64,000 bases of DNA, taken from contig JAESQY010000069.1 in the NCBI GenBank assembly GCA_016764915.1, forward strand, positions 46,065 through 110,064, read 5' to 3'. Below the pieces are notes generated by a model. That model was given only the letters and a program-made list of their open reading frames with translations. It had not been told where the DNA came from and made no database searches. A program made the position numbers and the translations under genes. This DNA is from Aliivibrio sp. GTDB lineage: Bacteria; Pseudomonadota; Gammaproteobacteria; Enterobacterales; Vibrionaceae. Shown one piece after another: positions 57,922 to 64,000 of the stretch; the stretch's first letter is position 1, and every line of letters starts with the position of its first letter.

Positions 57922-58563
57922 TTAAGGTTGCAACCAATTAATTACCCAATTATCAATGATTTTTTCACAACGAATACGCCTATGGAGACGATTCGAACTA
58001 GAAGCCCAAAACTCAATTGTACTAGGAAGCAGGAGGTAAACTGCAAAATGCTCAGGGCAAGGCAAAGCGCCCTTGCTTTCCAGTTCAGCCGCTAATTCCA
58101 ACATGCCTTCGGGGTCTTCGAGCATTTCACTTTGCCTTGAAATCGTGGACATTGAATGCAATCCCGATGGCCGATCAGCCCAATATTTCTCGACATCATT
58201 TCGGTTTATTTCTGTAACCTCTCCGCAAACTGATAACTGTCGCCCCAACTCTTTCCAATAAAAATGACACACTGCTTTTGAGCCTGTACTTACATCTTGA
58301 ATTTTCCTGCTGCAACTGTGAGTAGCAAAAATGATCCCGTCGCCAGTAAAATTCATTGCCGCCATTACTCTCGATGTTAAATCGCCATTTTTACTTTGTG
58401 TTGTTAGTACCATCGATCTTGGCTCTTTCGCTTTAACATCCTGTGCATAGTTAAGCCAATTCTGAGCTAGTTCGATGGGGTCGACACACGTATCTAAAAA
58501 TTCAGGAAAAGGTGTATCTGCTATTCCTGACATGCTTTCTAATTTGCTTGACATAATTAACAA
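57922..58563 (-). CDS. phzG: PhzG, FMN-dependent phenazine oxidase (PNPO fold)
   Basis: 213 aa. Seen: the pyridoxamine-phosphate-oxidase pattern: DPIELAQNWLNYAQ, EPRSMVLTTQSKNGDLTSRVM (FMN phosphate-binding Arg/Ser), CHFYWKELGRQLSVCGEV and the C-terminal SNRLHRRIRCE. PhzG aromatises tricyclic phenazine precursors to phenazine-1-carboxylate or -1,6-dicarboxylate. It lies directly after phzF. Two starts compete: TTG at 58563, with AGGA 4 bases before it, and ATG at 58554, 13 bases from the same AGGA; the first has the better spacing. PdxH, its housekeeping relative, is excluded by context. Confidence 0.92.
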   Translation of the reverse strand: MLIMSSKLESMSGIADTPFPEFLDTCVDPIELAQNWLNYAQDVKAKEPRSMVLTTQSKNGDLTSRVMAAMNFTGDGIIFATHSCSRKIQDVSTGSKAVCHFYWKELGRQLSVCGEVTEINRNDVEKYWADRPSGLHSMSTISRQSEMLEDPEGMLELAAELESKGALPCPEHFAVYLLLPSTIEFWASSSNRLHRRIRCEKIIDNWVINWLQP

Positions 58564-58569
58564 TTATTC

Positions 58570-59415
58570 CTAATCGAAGTAAACGCCTCGAGCAGCGATA
58601 ATTACCTGCCCACCCGCTTTCAAGAAAAAACCACCATCTTCTTTCCCGGCAGTACCGTACATAACTGACTCTCTGCCCATTTCAATTCCCTGCACAATTT
58701 TTATTTCATCCCCGAAGCCTATTAGCCCATGTCGGGCTAAATGAAGTGCAAGTGGTGCTGCAGCTGAGCCTGTAGCTGCGTCCTCAATAACTCCATACGC
58801 AGGAGAAAACATTCTAAGACGCCAGTGATCGTCACATTTACAAAAACAAAGCAGAGCCATATTTTGGTGCTCAGCTAACCGCTTAATGTCCGGGCTAATT
58901 TTAGCCAGTGACGCTTCATTCTTTACACCTACAAAAACATGTCTAGGACCAACATCATAAAGTTCAATAGGAAGAGTACTGTGTTTCAGTTTGGCCGCTA
59001 ATAGAAGATCTTCTTTATGCTCATAAGCTGTGACTATTGGCTTTGGCATTTCCATATCAATATATGCAGATTCATTGTTTCCATTGTAATTTTCATTGCT
59101 TATATTGAAGCGAAAATTACCCTTTAGAGTTTCGAAAACAACGCTATCTTTTTCTTCCATAAGAGAAACAGCTAAAGCAGTACCTATTAACGGGTGTCCC
59201 GCGAAAGGAAGTTCATTGACAGGCGTAAATATTCTAATATTCGCATCAGCCTCTCCATTTGGACGACAAATAAAAGTAGTCTCTGACAGATTCATTTGAG
59301 ATGCAATTGCTTGCATCTTTCCCGATGATAAATTATCGCAATCAAAGAAAATCGCCACAGGGTTTCCAGTAAAAGGGCGATCGCAGAATGAATCTGCAAT
59401 AACATAGTTATGCAT
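58570..59415 (-). CDS. phzF: PhzF, trans-2,3-dihydro-3-hydroxyanthranilate isomerase
   Basis: 281 aa. Seen: the N-terminal VIADSFCDRPFTGNPVAIF, the catalytic glutamate in MNLSETTF, the AGHPLIGTA histidine and the second-domain D-A-A-T-G-S motif (EDAATGSAAAPLALHL) of the diaminopimelate-epimerase-like fold. PhzF isomerises DHHA to an aminoketone, two of which condense to the phenazine skeleton. The ATG at 59415 gives the family's usual MHxYV start and has AAAGG 9 bases before it; the TTG at 59421 only adds two residues. It ends 6 bp before phzG and follows a small gene by 43 bp. Confidence 0.95.
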   Translation of the reverse strand: MHNYVIADSFCDRPFTGNPVAIFFDCDNLSSGKMQAIASQMNLSETTFICRPNGEADANIRIFTPVNELPFAGHPLIGTALAVSLMEEKDSVVFETLKGNFRFNISNENYNGNNESAYIDMEMPKPIVTAYEHKEDLLLAAKLKHSTLPIELYDVGPRHVFVGVKNEASLAKISPDIKRLAEHQNMALLCFCKCDDHWRLRMFSPAYGVIEDAATGSAAAPLALHLARHGLIGFGDEIKIVQGIEMGRESVMYGTAGKEDGGFFLKAGGQVIIAARGVYFD

Positions 59416-59458
59416 GTTCAATAGCCTTTAAAGTTGAGAAAAGAATTTAAGTTTTGAA

Positions 59459-59740
59459 TTAAATTCTTGAAAGCAAATTAAAACTTAGTCTTACATCGGG
59501 AGCACGGCCAATAATTTCACGAGGACTATTTGGAGGTAACTGAGACAAATCTGGTTTTTCTTCTTCCCAAATCATTAATGCCCCCCAATAACCTCTACTT
59601 TGATCCTCAAACCATATTTTATCTTTTAAGTTTTCCACTTTACTCCAAAGGGAAAGACACTCTCTATCTATTAGTTCGTTTAAAGAATGTATGCTAGGAT
59701 CAGATTTTTTAAGTTTCCAATAAACCAATTCTATGTTCAT
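59459..59740 (-). CDS. Small protein, possibly YdhR-type ferredoxin-like barrel
   Basis: 93 aa. The pattern (KIWFEDQSRGYWGALMIWE, then a proline-rich loop PDLSQLPPNSPREIIG and a final strand PDVRLSFNLL) resembles small dimeric alpha-beta-barrel proteins of the YdhR or antibiotic-biosynthesis-monooxygenase type, but the match is by eye and weak. The start ATG overlaps the phzE stop (ATGA), so it is translationally coupled and clearly part of the phenazine operon. The canonical Pseudomonas phzA-G operon has no gene at this place. Possible roles are a tailoring oxygenase or a helper in the spontaneous condensation step; neither is proven. Confidence 0.6.
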   Translation of the reverse strand: MNIELVYWKLKKSDPSIHSLNELIDRECLSLWSKVENLKDKIWFEDQSRGYWGALMIWEEEKPDLSQLPPNSPREIIGRAPDVRLSFNLLSRI

Positions 59741-61599
59741 AGTTGGATCGCTGAAATTATTGATTCGCTGATAATTCTTGATCCATCAATAGTAAGAACA
59801 GACTCTGGATGAAATTGCATAGATGCAAAGTTTTTTCCTCGAACTCCAAAAATGTGACCATTAGATGTATCAAATGCTACGTCTATACCATTAATGACCT
59901 TATTTACCGAGTTAGGCCTATAAACAGCGGTGAACGTGTTATAAAAACCGACAGTTTCTTTCGAACCAAAGAATCGAATTTCTTTTTGGAGCCCTTGGTT
60001 AGGCGTATGTAGCAATTCAATTTCGAGTCCTAAAACCTGACATAACATCTGATGCCCAAAACAAATAGCAATAAAAGGTTGATTTTTGCTAATCGCCTTA
60101 CGTATGATTTTCAGGCTTGTTGCAACTCTCGGATCATTTGTATCTCTTGGATCACCCGGTCCGGGTCCCACAACAATAATCTCGTGATCCTTAATATCGC
60201 TAGCGTCTGTATACCTAAGAAGGCGAGCGTGAAACCCCATTTGTTTGAGTTGATATGCCATCATAGAAGTAAATGAGTCCTCATTATCTATAATAACTAT
60301 ATCTCTTCGTGAAAAATATGAACTCTTATAGTTGTCTATTTCCCGCCAGAATTTTGATATTCGCATATTTTTATTATTAAGTAATTGGCTAATACTCTTG
60401 TCTTCATAAAACAACTTACTTCTATTGAAACCCATAGCTTCTTTTAGTGATGCTAATTTTGCTTCTGTTTCTTCAAGTTCAGAACTTGGATTTGAATCTC
60501 GTACTAGTGTCGCACCAACACTCAAAGAAAATTTACCTAATATATCTGATTCAATAGTCCTGATTAAAATACATGAATCTATTTCTGGCGATTGATTTAC
60601 AATATCAATAAGTGCAGCAAAACCACTATAATATGAACGTCCCTCAGGCTCATATTTCATTATCACACGTGCGGCATTTTCTATTGGACTACCTATTACA
60701 GTCGGTGCAAACATCGAATCTTTTAGTATTCTGGATACAGATAACTGACTTTTACCATGAATTAAATATCCAGTGTGGAGTAATTTAGACATCGGTAGTA
60801 AGAATGGTCCATCCACATTTACTTCTTCATCGCATATCCTTGTCATCATTTTGAGCTCTTCATCTAGGACCATATTGAGCTCTTCTTCTTCTTTTTTATC
60901 TTTAAGAAAATTAATTAGACCTTCTTGGCTAGGACCATTAGGTGGATAACGGTAAGTACCGCTTATTGGCATCATAGAAACCATATTATCTTTTAATGCA
61001 ATATGCTGTTCAGGAGAAGCACCAACCAAGATATGGGAGTCAGTTTTTACAATGAAAGTCCAATAAGCTCCCATTTCCTTAGAGATGAGCTTTCTGAATA
61101 TAGATAACATAGTGTCGATAGAAAAGTTATTGAACTCTCCATTGAAACTACGTTTAATAACAAAGTTTGCGCCTTGCCCAGTGCCAATTTCATTCCTAAT
61201 GACGTTGGTTACTTTTTTCTTATAATCTTCATCTGTATCTGAAAATCTAGCATTACTCACGACAATCTTTGTATTTGACAACTGTGAGATCATATCTTCT
61301 ACTGGTATTGTTATTCGTTCTTCAATATTTATTGCTATAAGAGGCGAATCGTCTTGAATGACTTCATATCCCCTTTCGCTAATCTGTCGGTAAGGTGCTA
61401 ATACAAAACATCCATTTGACTTCATATTGGGTGAGAGTAATCCATCTATTTCATCTACGCTTGATAGTGTTTTCTCTTTTCCGTAGAGAACATCGACTTT
61501 CTCTTCCGGATTGTTTTGTCGTCGCCAAATCATAGCAAAAGAGTGATGACTGCTTTTTATAATTTTCTCAATAGCATTATTGTTTTTAATTTCCATCAT
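59737..61599 (-). CDS. phzE: PhzE, 2-amino-2-deoxyisochorismate synthase
   Basis: 620 aa, usual length. The N-terminal ~400 residues are an anthranilate-synthase-type chorismate-binding domain (SKLLHTGYLIHGKS, GSPIENAARVIMKYEPEGRSYYSGFAALID, SVGATLVRDSNPSSELEETEAKL). The C-terminal ~200 are a glutamine amidotransferase with the catalytic Cys in ICFGHQM and the His/Glu in FHPES. It makes ADIC from chorismate and glutamine without pyruvate loss. The fused arrangement is that of PhzE, distinct from TrpE/TrpG, and neighbours phzD and phzF make the assignment firm. It overlaps phzD by 4 bp. Confidence 0.96.
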   Translation of the reverse strand: MMEIKNNNAIEKIIKSSHHSFAMIWRRQNNPEEKVDVLYGKEKTLSSVDEIDGLLSPNMKSNGCFVLAPYRQISERGYEVIQDDSPLIAINIEERITIPVEDMISQLSNTKIVVSNARFSDTDEDYKKKVTNVIRNEIGTGQGANFVIKRSFNGEFNNFSIDTMLSIFRKLISKEMGAYWTFIVKTDSHILVGASPEQHIALKDNMVSMMPISGTYRYPPNGPSQEGLINFLKDKKEEEELNMVLDEELKMMTRICDEEVNVDGPFLLPMSKLLHTGYLIHGKSQLSVSRILKDSMFAPTVIGSPIENAARVIMKYEPEGRSYYSGFAALIDIVNQSPEIDSCILIRTIESDILGKFSLSVGATLVRDSNPSSELEETEAKLASLKEAMGFNRSKLFYEDKSISQLLNNKNMRISKFWREIDNYKSSYFSRRDIVIIDNEDSFTSMMAYQLKQMGFHARLLRYTDASDIKDHEIIVVGPGPGDPRDTNDPRVATSLKIIRKAISKNQPFIAICFGHQMLCQVLGLEIELLHTPNQGLQKEIRFFGSKETVGFYNTFTAVYRPNSVNKVINGIDVAFDTSNGHIFGVRGKNFASMQFHPESVLTIDGSRIISESIISAIQL

Positions 61600-62213
61600 A
61601 AAATCTCACTCACAGTTAAATTCTTCGAGCAGCATTGAGACATATAATCCATAGCCATGCTGTGATGATAAGAGGAAAAATCGGCAACCGCATCCTTTGC
61701 TAGGAACACTTCAATATCATTTGAGTAAGCCTCTACTGCTGTCGCTTGAATGCCAATATGAGCATAAACGCCACAAATGATTATTTGATCCTTTCTCATC
61801 TTCACTAATTTATGAAGGAGATTAGTCTTCGTAAATGCACTGTATCTCCATTTAGGAGAAACCATTTCACCTTTAAGGGGTTGAATAGGGTCAACTATCT
61901 GGATATTATCATTGCTTGATGACATTCCAGGACCCCAAAAATCCATCAAAAGCCCCCTCTGCCTTTTTGTCATATCACCGCATTGTGCTGTATAAATAAC
62001 AGGGATATCTTTCTTTCTTGCTTTCAATAATAATGAATAACAATTTCTAACAAGATTACGTTTAATTTCCGGCGACAAGTTTCTAAGGAAGTATTCTTGC
62101 ATATCATGGATTAACAACACACAACGGGACTCATCTAATTCCCATGGTACGACGTTAGGCTTTTCTGTTTTCACTTGGCAGATATCATAAGATATTATTT
62201 GAGGTATATTCAT
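61596..62213 (-). CDS. phzD: PhzD, isochorismatase
   Basis: 205 aa. It hydrolyses ADIC to trans-2,3-dihydro-3-hydroxyanthranilate. Seen: the catalytic Asp in LLIHDMQEYFL, KWRYSAF with the lysine-bearing loop and IICGVYAHIGIQATAVEAYS, all of PhzD/EntB type but without an aryl-carrier domain. The ATG at 62213 gives the family's usual MxxIPxIxxY start and is preferred over an ATG at 62234 that lies inside the phzB stop region. Translation is probably coupled with phzB, whose end is 14 bp away. Confidence 0.95.
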   Translation of the reverse strand: MNIPQIISYDICQVKTEKPNVVPWELDESRCVLLIHDMQEYFLRNLSPEIKRNLVRNCYSLLLKARKKDIPVIYTAQCGDMTKRQRGLLMDFWGPGMSSSNDNIQIVDPIQPLKGEMVSPKWRYSAFTKTNLLHKLVKMRKDQIIICGVYAHIGIQATAVEAYSNDIEVFLAKDAVADFSSYHHSMAMDYMSQCCSKNLTVSEIL

Positions 62214-62226
62214 AATAGAAATCTCA

Positions 62227-62679
62227 CTAATCAACTAAACCTTTGCGTACTATCTTGGGTAATGGGATACCCAGAGCTTTATACTGTTCACAAGGATTCA
62301 TAAACTCCCTTTGTAATTTTATTTTGCCTTTTTCAAAATTAAAATAATGAATAAAGTGGTTTTCATATATACCCTCTGGATAGCCTTCATAAATAATCTT
62401 CCCTTTGCCCTTACATTCAACCCAGAAAATATTTTCATCCAGAGTCTGATGTATTTGAACATCAAACCATTGCCAGTCAGGGAAACACTTTAATGACCAA
62501 ATTGCATGGTCAGCTAAGGCTTCTTTACCTTCGATAATAATGGGTTTACCACTATCTGTTGTCCAAAGCCCACCACATCCATCTTCACTAAATAATTCAT
62601 GACGCTGTAGCCTATTTTCACCTTTAGTTTCCATGTATTTCTTGACTACGTTGTAGTTGTGGTTAAATAATTTATTCAT
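62227..62679 (-). CDS. phzB: PhzB (PhzA/B family), phenazine ring-condensing protein
   Basis: 150 aa. Seen: the highly conserved PhzA/B stretch RLQRHELFSEDGCGGLWTTD, SLKCFPDWQWFDVQI, YPEGIYENHFIHYF and EFMNPCEQ of the ketosteroid-isomerase-like fold. It catalyses condensation of two aminoketone molecules to the tricycle. Only one copy is present; the phzA/phzB duplication is a feature of Pseudomonas, so a single gene is the usual state elsewhere. It follows the SDR gene by 26 bp and begins the phzBDE-F-G order. Confidence 0.95.
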   Translation of the reverse strand: MNKLFNHNYNVVKKYMETKGENRLQRHELFSEDGCGGLWTTDSGKPIIIEGKEALADHAIWSLKCFPDWQWFDVQIHQTLDENIFWVECKGKGKIIYEGYPEGIYENHFIHYFNFEKGKIKLQREFMNPCEQYKALGIPLPKIVRKGLVD

Positions 62680-62705
62680 TATGCAATCTCCAAAAAATAC
62701 ATCGC

Positions 62706-63488
62706 TTATTTTTCTAGGTCGATAGAGCGCTGATGCAAAGCTTTACAAATATTATCTTGCAGTCCCTCACCTAGTAGTAAACGTAGCGGAGGATTAGGGG
62801 AATCAACTAATTTTAAAAGGGGTTCTACCGCTGAATCAGGCTGGGATAGCGGGAATATAGGCCAATACTTGTTCATGAATTCTTCAGTCGTCGGATAGAT
62901 ATCTGAGTTTTCAGGCCTGACTGAGGATTCTCCAATCCAATCTGTTGCATGAGGACCGGGCTCAACAATTGAAACATTAATTCCAAAATCCTTAACCTCA
63001 TTTTGTAACGACTCTAAAAGCCCTTCCGTCGCCCACTTTGTTGCGTTATATAGTCCGATACCAGGTAGTGCCAATAATCCAGCAATACTCGATATCTGAA
63101 TAATATGACCACTTTTTTGCTTTCGTAACATTGGCAGTACTTCTTGGATAACGTTTAGCGAACCAAAAAAATTGGTTTCAAAAATCTGTTTAGCTTCACT
63201 TTCCGTCGCACTCTCCACCGGACAAAATAATCCGTATCCAGCGTTGTTAATCACAATATCGATTCGACCAAAATGTTTTATACCAATGGCGATAGCATTT
63301 CTTATTGCAGATCTGTCTATAACATCTACTTTTACGGGAAGTATATTATTAAAATTCATCTTTAAATCATCTAAGTCTTTCTCGTTTCGAGCTGTAGCAA
63401 TAACATTATCACCACGTTCTAATGCGGCTTTAGCCCATATTCGTCCTAACCCACGCGAACATCCAGTAATAAACCAAGTTTTATTCAA
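62706..63488 (-). CDS. Short-chain dehydrogenase/reductase in the phenazine operon
   Basis: 260 aa, classical SDR. Seen: cofactor motif FITGCSRGLG, NNAG at about 85, catalytic Ser in ISSIAG and YNATK. The start is TTG at 63488, with AAAGAGG 5 bases before it and the usual N-terminus NKTWFITG directly after. A longer frame to 63611 would run through a perfect 16-bp stem-loop and into the neighbouring gene's end, and is not credible. It probably reduces a carbonyl on a phenazine, for example the aldehyde made by the LuxC-like enzyme to a hydroxymethyl group; this is inference from context. Its position behind a stem-loop may set its level below that of the resistance gene. Confidence 0.85.
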   Translation of the reverse strand: MNKTWFITGCSRGLGRIWAKAALERGDNVIATARNEKDLDDLKMNFNNILPVKVDVIDRSAIRNAIAIGIKHFGRIDIVINNAGYGLFCPVESATESEAKQIFETNFFGSLNVIQEVLPMLRKQKSGHIIQISSIAGLLALPGIGLYNATKWATEGLLESLQNEVKDFGINVSIVEPGPHATDWIGESSVRPENSDIYPTTEEFMNKYWPIFPLSQPDSAVEPLLKLVDSPNPPLRLLLGEGLQDNICKALHQRSIDLEK

Positions 63489-63520
63489 AATAACCTCTTT
63501 AGTATATTTAATTACCGACG

Positions 63521-63560
63521 AAACATCAGCACCATAATAACTACTATGGTGCTGATGTTT
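63521..63560. repeat. Perfect 16-bp inverted repeat (stem-loop) between resistance gene and SDR gene
   Basis: Arms AAACATCAGCACCATA (63521-63536) and TATGGTGCTGATGTTT (63545-63560) are fully complementary with an 8-nt loop. The structure lies 20 bp after the EhpR-like gene's stop and 32 bp before the SDR start, well placed for attenuation, RNA processing or 3'-end protection. Only three T's follow on the minus strand, so simple rho-independent termination is uncertain. Confidence 0.85.
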
Positions 63561-63580
63561 AATTAACAATATTAACAGTA

Positions 63581-63961
63581 CTAATCTATTTCTGAAGTGT
63601 CCGTCGCACAAACACGTAATCTATGACCATCTGGATCTTTACCTACTACAGTATATCCAAAATCCAACTTTTTAGGAGAAAGCTCAATATCTACTCCTGA
63701 CTCTACCCATTCATTATAAATACGGTCTACATCTTTATTCTCCACATCACTGAAAGAAAGTTCAAAACCACCGAAGTGTTCTTGAGCTTTAGGTTCTATG
63801 GCATCTTTCTGCTGCAAGCCTAACATAAAACCATCGGTCAACATATATAATGAAAAATCCTTAAATGACTCTATTGGTTGACTTGAAAATACCCGATTAT
63901 AAAACTTAGTACTAGTTTCTACATCTGAAACATATATTATTACGCTATTAGGTTTAAACAT
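63581..63961 (-). CDS. EhpR-like VOC-family phenazine-binding resistance protein
   Basis: 126 aa of the vicinal-oxygen-chelate (glyoxalase/bleomycin-resistance) family. Seen: VIIYVSDVETSTKFYNRVF at the N-terminus and the C-terminal VGKDPDGHRLRVCATD, both close to EhpR, which binds D-alanylgriseoluteic acid and protects its producer. The metal-binding residues of true glyoxalases are not evident, as is usual for such binding proteins. AAGGAGGAAGT stands before the ATG, one of the strongest ribosome-binding sites in the window. It is the first gene of the visible phenazine transcript. The upstream promoter lies at or beyond the window end. Confidence 0.85.
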   Translation of the reverse strand: MFKPNSVIIYVSDVETSTKFYNRVFSSQPIESFKDFSLYMLTDGFMLGLQQKDAIEPKAQEHFGGFELSFSDVENKDVDRIYNEWVESGVDIELSPKKLDFGYTVVGKDPDGHRLRVCATDTSEID

Positions 63962-64000
63962 ACTTCCTCCTTTTTTTTGATTATTAATAATATTATATCA

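Noticed and set aside
62706..63611. Longer SDR protein starting at 63611
   Set aside because: It would include the 16-bp stem-loop and overlap the EhpR-like gene; the TTG at 63488 has AAAGAGG and begins at the usual SDR N-terminus.

Overview
The window reads as chromosomal DNA of a marine gammaproteobacterium, most likely a Vibrionaceae member. The pointers are moderate-to-low GC, a PanP-like aspartate decarboxylase, Fur boxes of the usual enteric/vibrio form, a P2/K139-type integrase remnant and a YhbP homologue. This is inference from protein and motif resemblance; no rRNA or tRNA gene is present to confirm it.

Layout. (1) 1-1247: 3' part of a DUF2813/OLD-type ATPase-TOPRIM gene. (2) 1335-7353, minus: PPTase, type II thioesterase, outer-membrane barrel, LolA-like periplasmic protein and MMPL/RND permease, with a Fur box in front. 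(3) 7525-39093, minus: a tightly coupled run of NRPS/PKS genes of about 31.6 kb, interrupted only by a PLP decarboxylase gene. (4) 39366-47564: MATE exporter (plus), then AraC regulator, two YbtP/YbtQ-like ABC half-transporters and a TonB-dependent receptor (all minus), with further Fur boxes. (5) 47.6-50.85 kb: a graveyard of mobile DNA with an integrase fragment, three copies of a short repeat, one unknown gene, one multiply frameshifted gene and an IS66 remnant. (6) 50853-63961, minus: a phenazine cluster with DAHP synthase, YhbP-like protein, an A-T didomain, a FabD-like acyltransferase, LuxC-like reductase, EhpF-like ligase, PhzG, PhzF, a small protein, PhzE, PhzD, PhzB, an SDR and an EhpR-like resistance protein.

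How the genes work together. In gene order the assembly line reads A-T / Cy-A-T-C-A-T / C-AL-KR-T / KS-AT-T / Cy-A-T / C-A-T / KS + AT-T / C-A-T-R. Two heterocyclization modules with Cys-like adenylation codes, a beta-alanine-type A-domain code, and an embedded aspartate decarboxylase that could supply beta-alanine suggest a thiazoline/beta-alanine/polyketide hybrid released reductively. Four Fur-box matches, a TonB receptor, YbtPQ-like transporters and a PchR/YbtA-type AraC protein point to an iron-scavenging metallophore. The order does not match yersiniabactin, piscibactin or pyochelin, so this is the best candidate in the window for an undescribed system.

The second cluster carries the core phenazine genes plus EhpF- and EhpR-like genes known from D-alanylgriseoluteic acid production, and a free-standing A-T didomain with an acyltransferase. 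This suggests a phenazine whose carboxyl group is reduced and which is then decorated with an amino acid. Substrate codes were aligned by hand and product structures are inference.
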